64,000 nucleotides of DNA from Eleginops maclovinus. Its lineage: Eukaryota; Chordata; Actinopteri; Perciformes; Eleginopidae. The notes beneath the pieces were generated by a model. The model was given only the letters and a program-made list of their open reading frames with translations, searched no databases and was not told the DNA's origin. A program made the translations under genes and the position numbers. The DNA is taken from assembly GCF_036324505.1 (NCBI RefSeq), contig NC_086370.1, forward strand, positions 17,138,600-17,202,599, read 5' to 3'. How positions within the stretch are numbered: position 1 is the first letter of the stretch; each line of letters opens with the position of its first letter. Positions 1 to 13,300 of the stretch are shown here, piece by piece.

Positions 1-839
1 TTAACCAATCACTAACGTTTGGTAATGACGTATATTATGCGCCGAAGGGCAGGCTCTGACCTGACGCTTCCTACTTCCGCTTTCACAGTAGTAAACAAAT
101 CGCTACCTGCGAGCGTGGCTGTCGAAATGGCTGTCAACGACATGTGTCGATGTTGTCAATGTAACCTAAGGATTCAGGGGAAAATTCGTAACTCCAAACA
201 ATGACTCCGTCGCCATTGTTGAACTACAGACTAGACTACAATTCAAACTCGGAACCAAGTTCGACGTAATTGCTCTCAACCCCTCCCCCTGTTCGCTGAT
301 TGGACCGATATAATTCTGAGTTCCAGTAATCGTACATAATGAGTTCTCGCCCAGTCTCACTTACAGGAGCAAAATGAAATTGGGCGGAAGTACGTAGGCT
401 GGTATAGCCAGGCTACCATGCTGGTGTCTTAGATATCATTTCCTGCTGGAAACCAAAGGGCCAAGACTACAAGTACTGTGTTGGGATTTCGACACAAGTT
501 TGGCCTATAGGAAAGAAACATGTTGTGTATTAGAAAAATATAACTCACACCAGAGAGAAAAGTAGATTTGGCATCACAGAAGGCCGCTCACAGCCCCGTC
601 ACCACTTCCCCCGATCAGACGGCCACTTCAGAGCACTTACAAAAACTCTTTCATTCCCGCTGCATTTCGCCATTTTGAACAAAGCCAAATAGACTGCCAC
701 TATTATATATTACTATTTTGATGCAGCTCGGAACATGTGCTTCTTATTCTTCTAATTTCTTTTTATGCGAGTCTTTCATGGTTGTGTGTTTATATGTAGT
801 TTTTAATGAGCCCTTTAACCAAGAACATGTTTTATCAGT

Positions 840-1245
840 GATTTAATCAGTAATGTTTTTCTAAAATTGTACAAATGTAACTATGGGTGCATTTATGTTT
901 TATAATTTGAATTTTTCAGCTAGTAAAGGAGGAGCTTTATTTAACTATTTCAGTTTTCTAAAAACTACCTGGCTAGCTTGTGAAATCCTGCCCTAGCGAT
1001 CAATAAAGTTCTCTCTTAACTTTTAATTGCACATATTATGTTATTTGTTTAAAATATGTTGTGTTATTAATCAGAATCTTTATGTTAAGATTAAGATAAA
1101 GAAGTAACCAAAGCTGAAAAAAAATGTATTGCGGTGAAAAGTATTTTCCTCGTAAAGTGGAGGCGAGTAAGAATACTCCAAGTCAAAAACAAACACCTAA
1201 ATATGATACTTAAGAGCAGCACTTGAATAAATGTTCCTAGGTCAT
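840..1245 (+). repeat. Decayed copy of a teleost MITE-like repeat
   Basis: The segment carries 'AGCTAGTAAAGGAGGAGCT' near 918 and a degraded run with 'AAAGTGGAGGCGAGTAAGAATACTCCAAG' features and 'GATACTTAAGAGCAGCACTTGAATAAATG' features near 1156-1232. These resemble the right half of the much better preserved element at 22583-22999. Boundaries are approximate. Confidence 0.4.
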
Positions 1246-1584
1246 TAAATTGATATCATTAATTAAGATCATTAAATGGTATGGTGTCCTTGTGCGTCCC
1301 GCAAGGCGCCTCCAAATAAATGTACTGTTTTTATTTGATCATTTTGACACCATAGTAAGTCTGAATGCACTCATGAATGTTTTAAACCTGGCAGCTCTCT
1401 TGTTGTCGCTGTGTAACAAATTTTTTTCCGTGAGTGCATATAGCTTAAAGTTTGTCCGTGTGTGTCGTGGTTTTGTGCATACGTGTGTGTGACGTAGCAG
1501 GTCTGCTGGTGGCAGATGTTTATCACTGCCTCGCCTCCTTGCTGTAAATTAGTAACACATGATGGCACCTCGTACAGATAACCT

Positions 1585-1587
<3 letters not shown>

Positions 1588-1646
<59 letters not shown>
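1588..1646 (+). repeat. (CA)n microsatellite
   Basis: Uninterrupted CA dinucleotide run of about 29 units. It creates spurious poly-His/Thr and poly-Cys/Val reading frames. Confidence 0.97.
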
Positions 1647-1650
<4 letters not shown>

Positions 1651-2271
1651 TACACTGCCGCAGAGGTGGCGGACACAGAGGAGGTTTGGGATTCCTCTCG
1701 TGTTAGCGGGGGGAATCAGAGAAGATAACACAGTGCCCTCTAGTGAGACGTGTCTTCTTTTGTCTGCAGATGGCTGCCAAACAGCTAATCCATATTCAGA
1801 GGGAGGTAGAAGGTGTCGTGATATATTATTCGGGTTCCCTTTCACTCTGTCTCGAGATAAGAGTAATGAGATCTGTGGTGTTTTGCAAATTAAACTCAGT
1901 TAGCATCTTGGATATATCTATTGAGAACAACTCAGTACAAGGCATGTTAAAATCAATTAATTCTGAAACATATCTGGCATTCTTCAGGACAGATTCATCA
2001 TGATCATGCACTCTTATGCAGACGGGGGTTTAAATAAAGGAGAACATTTTCGTTACACATTATTGCATTTCACTTAGCTTAGGAACTTATCCATAGTGAT
2101 TTACAATGCATTTCCACACCAGTGGCCATGCCCACAGGAGCCATTAGGGGTTCAGTATGTTGCCCAAGGACCCTTCGCAAGTCCGACCATCTGATTGGTT
2201 CCCCCTGAGCCACAGCCACCCTATTGTCTTTCATTTTACATACAACTCTGATATTCTTTCTTGTTCTTCAG

Positions 2272-3431
2272 GACTATATGAAGCCGAGTCCTCCCCAGAA
2301 GCCCCTGCCTGCAGACCCTCTAGGGAGGAGCTCTCGGATGGGTCACAGCGCCACCTCGGGGGTCCACTTCCCAGCAAATCGACCGCTCCCCATCCCCATC
2401 CCCACCGTGCCCAGGCCTCCGCCCAACATCCCTCTACCCAGCAGGTCAGAGCTACGTGACAGGAATCTCAGACATGAAATACAGAGCAGCGCGCGCTTCA
2501 TCTATCTTGTTAAAGTAATGGCTTTCTGTCAGTCAGACGTCGCTGTCCATCACCCTAATGTTTGCCACAGCTTTATTCAGACATGATATATATCGCACGG
2601 TGTTCGGCACCTGGTGCACGAGAAGGAGAGATGACACTGCAGGAAAATAAGGGTAGCAAGGAAGACATGAGGGGTTTCCTGTTCTGTTCAGGCTGCGTCA
2701 CTGATGGATTTCAAGCTATTGTTGTATGAAACCTTAACTCTGATCATACTTAGTACTATATTTAGTACTGTAATTATCGTGGTTTTTTTCCCATGTATTT
2801 TGATAAGCTCTTTGTCTGAGTAATTATTATTGATAGTAGTGAGAGGTATACTACTTAATTCATCCATGCAATTGATGAAGAGTGATGATGTGATTAGTAT
2901 TTTGGCTTTCAGCTGTTTTCTTTACCTGCTTTGCACCAGACCACATAAAAAAAACCTTTTGGACAAGAAAACGCTCTGCTACAAAATAATACTTTGCAGC
3001 GTTGCAGTGTTCCCTGTTTTATTGAAACACTTTTTGTCTGCCTGCATGAGGTGATGGCTGTATTACACTGCTCTATCCTTGTACCGCTGCAGCCTTTAGA
3101 TGAATTCAATTACAATATTACCGCAGTCGGTCCGACCTAATGAGATTACCAATGTGACTTTGAAATAGACTTCGAAATGACTCGAGCTTATTCAGACACG
3201 AGACGTGTTTATATTCCATCAGATTAATGAAACAAGGTGCGTGTCTGACAGGAAATGTTTAGCATTAGCATTCTGTCCTGTATAACATGGATTTGTATTT
3301 CAGACCAATGAAAAGTAATGCACATGTTGATCGTGTTATGCAACATGTTATCTTCTTTGTGGTGATGACGTCTTGTACTGATGCTTTTCAGACCTGTGCC
3401 GATGTTGCCCTACAGACCTCCGAAGACATAA
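2272..3431 (+). CDS. adam12: ADAM12 (meltrin alpha), last two coding exons, cytoplasmic tail
   Basis: Exons 2272-2444 and 3392-3431; the intron between is GT..AG and splits an Arg codon (AG|A). ADAM12 is a type I membrane metalloprotease-disintegrin; only its cytoplasmic tail is in the window. The peptide begins DYMKPSPPQKPLPADPLGRS and matches the human tail KPNPPQKPLPADPLARTTR, a known binding site for SH3 proteins such as Src and Grb2. It continues as a proline-rich stretch (RPLPIPIPTVPRPPP) and ends PYRPPKT-stop, a C-terminus unlike the human one. The first acceptor is TTGTTCTTCAG at 2261-2271. Transmembrane and protease exons lie outside the window to the left. The neighbour dhx32 agrees with the human ADAM12/DHX32 linkage. 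ADAM19 has a similar PQKPLPADP tail but fits less well. I cannot tell which teleost paralog this is. Confidence 0.82.
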
Positions 3432-5160
3432 GGACTGTTGCGCTCTTTTGGACTCGTACATCTGCCGCCCACAGACGGAGACTTTCTAGATTTGCACTAA
3501 ACAACTGAGACTCTGTAAGACCTTTTGGACAGTGGGAAGCATCACAGAGTTTCCAGTGAAAGGGGGCTAACGTCACACCTCGGTGCTACGCCTTTTAAAA
3601 GGTGCTGTGTTGTCCTCGCTCAGGTACCAATGAACTATTTATCTATTTAAATATTTAACTGCGATATCACCAGTTTGTGCACAAGACTCTCTTGAACGTT
3701 TTTCCCCACGGAAAAGTGAAAAAAAGAGGGTGTAATTTAGAATATTTCTTTTGCATTCTTTGGTGATTTTATATACTTTTTTCTCAAACTAAATGCTGAA
3801 ATATATGATGTTTTTATAACCAGTTAAGTTGCTTGAGTAATCGAAGCGCTAAAAAGTCAGTTTTTGAACTTAAACGACGATAAAGGGAAATGGAGCACAA
3901 CTCGGCACATTGTCAGTGTAGCTTGTGAGCCATAGAGCCGTGATTATTCAGTTATTTCATATTTTCTATGATGTGTTAAATACCAAATACATCTTTTCCA
4001 TCTCTGTCACCACGGTGCTGCAAAGTAGATATTAGAATCTTGTTTTTTGTTTTTATTACAGAGACTTACACTATGTTTGTATTGCGGGTTTCATCATCGT
4101 ACAGCCTCACAGTCAGGCTCTTTTATTACCTTATAAGTTCACTTCTTTGTACTCAACAGAGAAAGTACTTTTCACACATATTTCAGCCTGGCTCCGACAC
4201 TCTGCTCGGGCATGTGTTGGACACTTTTTTCCTGATACTGGCAGACGCTGTGGAGTCTCAACAGATTTGACAGACTGATTGTGTTCCAGAGAATTACACC
4301 AACACCAAATAATGCAGCATTAGCTCTGGTGTTTGTATGTTTAACATTTACGCTCACTTTGTCCTCGGGTGTGCGAGCCAAGCCGGATGACTTCAGCGCT
4401 GTGAGCTTTCCAAGTTCCCCTCGACCGTGTCCAACGAGATGTTTCACCGTATCTGTGTCATCTTTTTTTTTACCTTCATAACATTCCTCTTGGATTTTGT
4501 ATGGTTTTGATTTCCTTGGACTCTGAGATTATTTCGTTCATCATCTGGGCGTTGCACTTTTGAGTCTGCCAATTTCCGTGATGTTATTTGTGCTTGACTT
4601 GCTGTTAAACATAGAGGGATTCAACTGGTAAAAACTTGACAGCACACTTCTTTCTCCTCTGTCAGTGTGTCCACATGCACTGTTTGTCTTCTCACCACTG
4701 CAGAATGATCGAAGTCAGGAAAGCCCTGCAGCAGTGTGCGAGTAGTGTGTTTTTGTTTTGTTCAGATGTGTTCGACAGTCAGAGTAACTGCTCTCCGCTG
4801 GAAAATATTTGTCAGTGCTGTGTCGATTAGTCATTAAATGTTACCATTTGTAAATCCTAAATGTACCCTGTTTATTTGCATAACTGTACCATGTTTAAAA
4901 GTCATTGTAAAGTGTAAATATTGTATGTCAGTTATTATTTCCCTCATTATTTGGTCTGTTTTGCTCTCTTATTGGATCAGACCATCATTGTTTGTTTTAC
5001 AACCACAGTGTTATACAGTAAGAACTGCTTTGAGGTTGTGCCCCATTTACACTGGGAAGATTTCAACCTTTAACTTGCAGGCCAGAGACAAGTGTTTCAT
5101 TTTAACCGAGAGATTTTATTACTGAAATCAGAAACCAAATAAAGTTCCTTTATGACTGTT
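3432..5160 (+). other. adam12: adam12 3' untranslated region
   Basis: AT-rich sequence without a supported reading frame follows the TAA at 3429-3431. The first clear AATAAA with a GT/T-rich stretch after it is at 5138-5143, giving a 3' UTR of about 1.7 kb. The exact end is inferred. Confidence 0.55.
5138..5143 (+). terminator. adam12: Polyadenylation signal, adam12
   Basis: AATAAA hexamer followed within 30 nt by 'TTCCTTTATGACTGTTCT', a plausible downstream element. Confidence 0.55.
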
Positions 5161-6224
5161 CTCAACACGTTCTTTGAATTGCTTTTTCACTTTGATTTTC
5201 GATTGAAAAAATAACTTCAGTAAGTGTTAGAAAGAAGTTGTTTGAGAGAACATTTCCAAAAGTGTCTGTTAAGCAGATAAATAAGGGTTCATACGAAAAC
5301 AATTTTCCCGTTTAACATCACTAATTTACTGATGCCAACTTTTATTGGTCACTGAGGGGATGATAGTGCTTAAAGCTCTGACTGATAAATGCAACTCATC
5401 TAATTAGAAAGCCACTAAAAAGTCCCCATGAAAAACAAAACCGTTGTAAAACTGCACTGTTTTAATCCGACAAGCAGCAACCAATGAACCGTTTTCTATG
5501 TGTTTGTAAAAAAAAATTTTAGTACAAAATACTCCTCTACAATTAAAGGTCCGATCCAGAATGTACTTTAAACAAAAAAGTGAAGAAAAACGCACAATTC
5601 TCTTTAAACATCCATGGGAAAACCTTATGAGCCTTTTCACCTTTTGGTGTGTTACTATAGAAACAGAATGTTGAGAGTAGCTGTTGCCAACGGTTTTCGG
5701 TTGAGTAGAAAAGCTGTTTTAGTGTGAGAGCAAGACATCAAACAAAGGGCATCAGTTACGTCCATAGAGTCCGCCACCACACAACAACAACTTCAATATG
5801 TGTGTCATATTACCTCACTTATACATGATGGTCTGCCCTGCTCTGCTGTTTGAGCAGCACGTCATTGTTGTTCAACACTGCCATCTGTCGGACAACACCG
5901 GTCATTACAGGTGCTTCTCCTCTTCCCTCCAGTCTCAGGGGGAGGTCGCCCTTCAGTCCTCATTGAGGAGCCGCTCCCTCTCAAACACTTGTTAACTTAG
6001 AACAACAGTGGGATGGAAAACCAACAGGAAACAAATTCACCTCTACACTTTCATTTAGATAGAGCTAAAGAACATGATGAAACACGAAGAGAAGTAGTCC
6101 TATCAATGTTTATGAACAAGTAGAAAATCACGGTTTTAAAGGAACCAAACAGGCATCAGTAATTTAGTGATATTCATAAACATATAATGAGGAAATAAGC
6201 CGGTTTGCTATCCGGGCTCATGAA

Positions 6225-6504
6225 TAGTGGAATGAGCTCCCCATTGACAGCAGGACAGCAGAAAATCGTCGGTCGCAAACTGAAAACGCATCTGCTTGTA
6301 TTGCATCTTGGCAACAAAAAACACGTTATAGAGTTAGCTTAGGCCTTGGAACAAATTCACCAGCATTTACTATGGTACGTATGACTTGCTTGACGTGAAT
6401 ACTTGCGCTTTCCTTGTTGTTCGGAGTTTGAATCTCTTTGTTTTTTGCACTTACTGTAAGTCGCATTGGATAAAAGCGTCAGCCGAATGAAATGTAATGT
6501 AATG
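6225..6504 (+). mobile_element. 3' end of an L2-type non-LTR retrotransposon, degraded
   Basis: Near 6231 a frame reads WNELPIDSRTAE, the conserved C-terminal motif of LINE L2/CR1-type ORF2, which then shifts frame before the usual 'LKTHL' part. Downstream, 'TAAGTCGCATTGGATAAAAG' at 6457-6476 followed by an ATGTA-type short repeat is the typical teleost 3' tail of this family. Truncated and not coding. Confidence 0.65.
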
Positions 6505-7082
6505 AATGTCGTTGTACTGAGAACATTTAATTGGTTTTAGTTGAAACAGTACTAATATCCTCCACTGGTGGGCGCCAAACACACGTTACTTAATTTGTTA
6601 CTAAAGTTAATAGAAAGGAATTTTCGACAATTTGATGTATTAGCTGCTGCTTTACCTAAAGTTAAATGCGATGATTTAACCAAGGTACAATACAGTACAG
6701 TACAGTAAAAGTATTACACCAGCTGTGTTGATACTGAAAGAACATATTTCCTGTTTTTTTCTAATGTAATACCACTGTTTACAAACTGTGTGTAAGTGAA
6801 GTCACACCGTGGAGGCTGAAAACAGAGAAGGAATTGATGCTAACCTCTTAGTTTTGGATATCTTCATTTTTTGGCACAACCGCTTGTTGTTGGATGCAAA
6901 AATTATCTCAGTTTGTGAACCAGTGGTATAATTAATTTCCTAATTACTGTCCTAATTAAACAGAGTTGCTAAATAATTGCATTTTACTTCACGCACAGCT
7001 TGGGGTCTTTGCAAGTGAGCCAGTTTTCATTGTAAACATCAGAACCCTCTGAGCCTCTGCCCATCTATCTCTGTTCTCACAT

Positions 7083-7084
<2 letters not shown>

Positions 7085-7174
<90 letters not shown>
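7085..7174 (+). repeat. (GT)n microsatellite
   Basis: Uninterrupted GT run of about 45 units, 206 bp upstream of the dhx32 start codon. It is close enough to affect the dhx32 promoter or 5' UTR. Confidence 0.97.
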
Positions 7175-7175
<1 letters not shown>

Positions 7176-7379
7176 ATCTGTTGGTGACCGCTCTTCTAAG
7201 GGATTAGTGGCCACATGACAGCACTGGGCTGGCCGCCTACAGAGTCTTTCATTTGGCTCCACTAGCAGAGGCGGACTGTGTGCTGTCCAACAGTTTGCTG
7301 AAAGCGGGACACTTCCAGACTTTGTTTCTGTGGATCTGTTTATGAAATCTAAAGCAGACAGACTGGGAACTCACTTGTG

Positions 7380-10300
7380 ATGGAGCAGGACATTACTGGT
7401 TTAACTGGAGAGGAGTATTCTGAGAGGATATCACCCTGTTGTTCAGATTCAGAGGCTTTGGGTCAACAAGACACTGAAAATGATGATATTTTGGAGCTTA
7501 ATCAGTTTGATGGACTGCCTTATTCCTCCAGGTTTTATAAATTGCTGAGAGAAAGGAAAGAGCTGCCAGTGTGGGATGCAAAATGTGAATTTATGGACAC
7601 TTTGGCCAAAAGACGGTTTGTCATTGTCAGTGGCTCTGCCAAGACTGGAAGAAGTTCTCAAGTGAGTACTGCGGGGTGTTTTCCACTTTACCATGGAAAA
7701 TACTGCACATTTTATTCATGCAGCAACTTTGTAACAGGTGGATATTCAACCTTTTACTTAAAGTGAGGAAGCATCTGTGATGAAAACAACTTATCTTGTT
7801 CTTTTTTATGACCAGATTCCTCAGTGGTGTGCTGAATTCTGCCTGTCAGTCCAGTTCCAGCATGGCATGGTGGTTTGTACGCAGATTCACGCGCAGCAGG
7901 CTGTAGATCTCGCTCTAAGAGTGGCAGATGAGATGGATGTCAACATTGGTCATGAAGTAGGATACAGCATCCCTTTGGAAGCATGTTCCAATAATGACTC
8001 AGTCCTAAGGTACGGAAAAGTAGCACTTCTGATGAAATAACCCAGATATATCCACTGTTTTTTCTCTCCCTTTGCCGGGTTAATATAAAGCCCAGTCATG
8101 ACACACTGCTACATCACCCCGCCTTTCTAATTCACAAGAATGGAGTGAACAAAAGGCCCGAGGGGGCTCTTTTCAGGGGCTCCTCCACAGCTGCCCAGCT
8201 CCCCATCTGCCCATATGTCAGTCTCCCTCATGTGGGTCCCTCGTAAGTCAGATGGGGGACAAAGGAAGCCGGGACACTGAGGGGGGAAAGATCAGGCAGC
8301 CAGCATGTAGGAGAGATCCCCTCCTCAGACTAATTATCAGAGTAAATTACACTAATGGGGGAAAAGCTGACATGTAGATAAAAGTGACTTTCACTAAAAT
8401 GCCAATCTCTTTCTAGAGGATTATAATTAAAGAAACCTTTAGGATTTATGTTAAGGCTATTATGGATTCTATTGGTCATTGAAAGTGTAAAATCATTTGT
8501 GTTTTGCATTTATTGTGCACTAACATGAGTGGAAAATGGTTGTATGACCCACTGCAGGTACTGCACAGACAACATGCTCCTGAGAGAGATGATGTCCGAC
8601 CCTCTGCTTGAGCGTTACGGCGTGATAGTGGTGGACCAGGCCCACCAAAGGACTGTAGCCACCGATGTGCTCCAGGGTCTGCTGAAAGACGTGGCCCTGC
8701 AGAGGCCAGAGCTCCGCGTCGTCCTCCTCACAGCTGTTGAACCCGACCCTAAGCAGCTGGTTCATTTCACCGGGTCAGCAGCGCCTCTGATCCGCCTGCA
8801 GAGCCCGGGCGTAGGGGAGGTGGTGCACAGCAGCACGGGCGACGGCTACTTCTGCTCCGCTCTCCGCCTGGTGCTGGAGATCCACCACTCAGAGGAGGGA
8901 GGAGATGTGGTTGTGTTCCTTGTGACGACGCAGGTAAGAAGCAGCACTGCATGATGGAATGAGGAGTCTGAAATGATGTCTTCCTCTGACTTTCTACTTT
9001 TCTTCTCTGTACCAGGAGATAGATCTGGCCCATGACATCCTGTGCCATGAGGGGCAGAGTTTACCCCCTGACCTGGGTGACCTCCTACCCGTTGCTGTGC
9101 ACCCTGGCCAGCCTGGGAACCTACCAATCCTGGAGGAAGGGGAGACAGGCCGGACCCGCAGAGTGTTCCTCACATCCAGCCCAAACGAAGACTTCTTCTG
9201 GGCTGTGGGCTCAATAAACTTTGTCATTGATGCCGGGCTCGAGAAAAGAAACGTAAGTTATTTTTTTCCCAGGGTTATTCATCTTAAATCTCCTAGATCC
9301 CACCAGAACTTTGGTCCCCTAGGATGTAGAATGATGGTGACAATTCACCATGTTTCTGTGTGTGTTTTTGAACTGAGATCATGTCTCTTATAAAAAGGCA
9401 ATAGGATTATGCGGGAATGGAAAACACTCTAGATAACGAGACAATACTGCTGATTAATGAATTATTTATATTATGTATTATTTATCCCATTACCCTTTAA
9501 TATGAATCAATGAATGAAGATTTAGACACACCCCGTCTTCAGTGTTTTCACTGTATTTATTTATGTGGCACCTTAAAGTGTTATATATATATATTAACTT
9601 AGTGATAGTGGGTTGTTTAATCTGTAAGTATTTTGACATTGATAATATATTGAAGATCTTCCTTTCCAAAGCTACTATTAAACATATAACTGTCACATAA
9701 ATGTAGTCATGAAAAAAGTACAATATTTGCCTTGAAAATTATGTTTTGTCAAAGTATAAAATGTACTTAGTTACATTTGACCATTTGATGTAGTTAAGGT
9801 CACCACTGTGATGCTGTTGCAGGTTTACAACCCCAGGATCAGGACTAACTCGGTCCTCATTCAGCCAATCAGCACGGGTCAAGCCGAGAGTCGCAAACAG
9901 CTGACAGGTCCAAAGGGTGAGAAATTTAACTTTTACAAAAACACTTTTAATGTAAACCTCCCGCTGCTGTCCTGTAGTAAATATAACTCTCTATCCTTCA
10001 GGCAAGTGTTTTTGTCTGTACCCGAAGGACAGACAGCTTCCTGTGCAGATTCGCCCTCATCTTGTGGAGTCTGACATCACGTCCACCGTGCTCTTCCTGA
10101 AGAGGATGGAGATCGCTGGGCTGAGTCACTGTGACTTCATCGACAGGCCGGGTGAGATTTACATACACGGATAAAAGTAAACACAGGGAAAGTTTTTATG
10201 GGCTTTTTGTTGGCCAACCCCTGACATAATTCCACATCGTCCTCAGTGATAATGAGAACATTTTGGGTTCAGTCAGTTTGTTCCCTTTTGTTGCAACACA

Positions 10301-13300
10301 GGAACTTTTTTTTAATTAGGAGGCAGTGAGCCGTGTCTCAGCTGAACCGACAGCTTCTCTTCTGCCAGCATCCTTTCAGAGCTGACCTGCTTCCATGTGC
10401 TTTTGTTCCCCTGGATTTTGTTCACCCCCACTTACACAAACACACACATTAGTTGATTAGAGCATGGTGTCGGTCTGTGGGAGTGCACGTCTCTCTCTGT
10501 TTGTGATGTTCAAGGAAAAGCATATTTGTTGCAAAAACAGAACAGAAAATCCCATTGGTACCATGACACACTTTCCATTTCGCATAGTGACGCATGGCAG
10601 ATATAGATGAGGATTATAAAATGTAATCTCTTGCTGCCTTTTTACTCCAAGCAGCCCACCGGGGTGCTGGTATTTTGAAGGGGGGGATTGCCTCGGTGGG
10701 TTAGCTCCCTGGATTACAGTTTAAACAACATGAAACCTGAAAAATAATCCATTACAGATCTAGTTAAAGTGTAAATATAGGTTATTAATAATCTCTTTGT
10801 TTCAAGGTCCAGTGTGTAGGATTAAGGGGGACGTTTTTTGTTAGCTTTGAAACTGATATTTCATGGATGTCTCTAGAAGGGGGCTTTCCTTTTTTTCACC
10901 TTGAAAGCCACTGTAGGGTAGGGGTACTTGCATTGGTTTCAATCTGCAACCTAAAGGCTGGATTCCACTTAAAAGTACTTCAAAGTGATGAAGACAAGAC
11001 TGGTTCTCTGTGGGATTTGGTTCCCAGTTAAACCAAGGTATAATTTAGTCAAATATAGAGCAAAGTATGATGTAAAATCCTTTCCAACCCAGACCCTGGT
11101 GGCCTCATGCAGGCTTTGGAGGAGCTGGACTACCTCGCATCTCTGGATAATGACGGCAACCTGTCTGAAATGGGCATCATCATGTCCGAGTTCCCCCTGG
11201 AGCCGCAGATGGCCAAAACTCTGCTGGCCTCCTGTGAGTTTGACTGCTTCAGCGAGGTGGTCATCATCGCTGCCATGCTAACAGGTGACTACCCTGTCAT
11301 TTGAACAAATATAGTATATAGTAAACATAAAGGTCCAAGCATCATATTTTGGTTGTGGATTTTTGTTCAGCACCCACTTGCTTCATGGTTCCCTCTGTGG
11401 ACATGAAGCCAGAGGCGACTCAGTGCCACATGAGGTTCCAGCACCCGGAGGGAGACCACTTCACCCTCATCAACATCTACAAGGCCTTTAAACAAAACCA
11501 GCAGGCTCCAGGTGGGTTTACAGAGCATCAGCAAATGCACACAAATCACAAACACACACACACAGATGCTATAGAGATCAGTGAATAATCACCAAAACAA
11601 CTTTAATCGCATTAAAAGAAATCATTTTGTAGAGGGTATTAAAAAAATCACAACATATTATCATGATTAATTATGTTAATGGAAAATAATGATGACTGTT
11701 TTTGGGGTAATTGCTTAATGAAAAGACAATGGAGAGTTGAGGGGAATTGTGTATGTTGTATTTAGTATCCTTTGTTTTATATTTTTGTTTCTGTAGACAA
11801 TATTTATTCCCTTTAATAATCATATTTAGTAATACATTGTGTATTGAATAGATTTGTTAGATATATAGCTACTGTTATGTTCACTTTACTTTACTTTACT
11901 TTTGTGCAATGCTGTTAACAATAACAATTCCCGATATGGAGTCTTAGAAGTATATCTCCTTATTTTCAGAGATGTCCCATCCCTACTTTTTCTTTACTCT
12001 TTCTTTCTTCCTATAACCAACTCCTTGGCTTGGTCTCTCCCCATGTTAGGCTGCAATGAGAAGAAGTGGTGTCAGGATTTCTTCCTGAGCCACGCCGCCC
12101 TGCTGATGGCGGACGCTCTTCGCACTGAGCTCACTGACACTCTGAAGAGGATCGAGCTGCCCGTTTCACTACCCGCCTTCGGCTCCCGCAGCAACACCTT
12201 CAACATCAAAAGAGCCCTGCTGGCAGGCTTCTTCATGCAGGTCAGACAACTCAACATTATCAAACAGACCCTTCAGCCTCCTTTCAGGTGTCAGGCCTTC
12301 ACTTCTGAACAACTGGACCGTGTTTGTTCTCTCAGAGTTTGTATTGAACTGCCACTTCAACTTCAACTGTTGCAGTATTTCAACTACTACAAATGTTTTA
12401 AGCACAAAAAAGTCAGTCTTTTCTTGTCATTTGTTATCATTTGGGTTTTAAATGTGCATTGTTCGAGGCAAAATCACTATCTGAATGCGCCTGGCTGTGG
12501 TTTCCCTCAGGTGGCTCGGGATGTGGATGGATCTGGGAACTACTTCATCCTCACTCATAAGCACGTGGCACAGATCCACCCTCTATCTGGATACGGAGCC
12601 AGGAGACCCAAACTGGGCCTGCCTGAGTGGGTGCTGTTCCACCAGCACTCGTTCTCTGAGGACAACTGCCTCCGCACCGTAACCCACATTACACCAGAGG
12701 AGTAAGTCAACATTTGTTTTTCTGTATCTTTCAAACTGTGTGCACGTGTTTCTCTTTAACTAGACAGCGGTGTCTTGTTGCTTTTGAAGAAACCCTTGCG
12801 GACCACCCTTCATATCTTCACATTTTTAAAGAAGCTTAAATGTAATCAGCTGGACACATTCCCTTTTGGTCCCGATGTAAAGCCTCAGTTCAGCAGACAC
12901 TAGTCATGCTGGTTGTGAGGGGAGGAATCCTAATCCTGTTCTCCAGTATCAGCTGGTCGGAGAGGGATTATGGATAGGCAAATTCCTGGGAATGTAGAGC
13001 AGCAGCTTAATGTAGGGAGAGGAAGCAGCCTTTTTCATGCTCTCTTAGGCTCCACATCTTCAAATGTGTCGATCAGTTGGCAATAATGTGGAGTGGATTT
13101 TGTCCGTAAATCCTGATGTCTTTTTCCACAAAACACTTGAGAGTAATTCCATACCGAACCAGATTGAAACAGGTTAAGTTCAGTTTCATTCAATACAAAA
13201 ATGTTTAGTAAATTGTCCTTTCTCTCACTAGGTTCATTCAGATGGCACCACAGTACTTTTTCTACAACCTCCCACAGAGTGAGAGCAAAGACATCCTGCA

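Larger units (their letters stand above)
1..2271 (+). other. adam12 intron sequence (no exon recognised)
   Basis: This stretch lies upstream of the first adam12 exon I can identify and should be intron. It holds a decayed MITE-like repeat (about 840-1245) and a CA microsatellite (1588-1646). I looked for the proline-rich cytoplasmic-tail exons that precede the recognised one in mammalian ADAM12 and found none, so they probably lie left of the window. Confidence 0.5.
5161..7379. other. adam12-dhx32 intergenic region
   Basis: No gene recognised. It contains a LINE 3' fragment (6225-6504) and a long GT microsatellite (7085-7174). The dhx32 promoter and any 5' UTR exon should lie near the right end, but no CpG-rich core is obvious. 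FANK1, which sits between ADAM12 and DHX32 in human, is not present here. Confidence 0.6.

Noticed and set aside
1771..1806. Possible adam12 micro-exon (TTTTGTCTGCAG acceptor, GAG|GTAGAA donor; peptide MAAKQLIHIQRE)
   Set aside because: Splice sites look fair and phase would fit, but the peptide does not match any ADAM12 tail I know.
7377..7379. GTG just before the dhx32 ATG as start codon
   Set aside because: A vertebrate gene should start at the ATG at 7380, which begins a family-like N-terminus.
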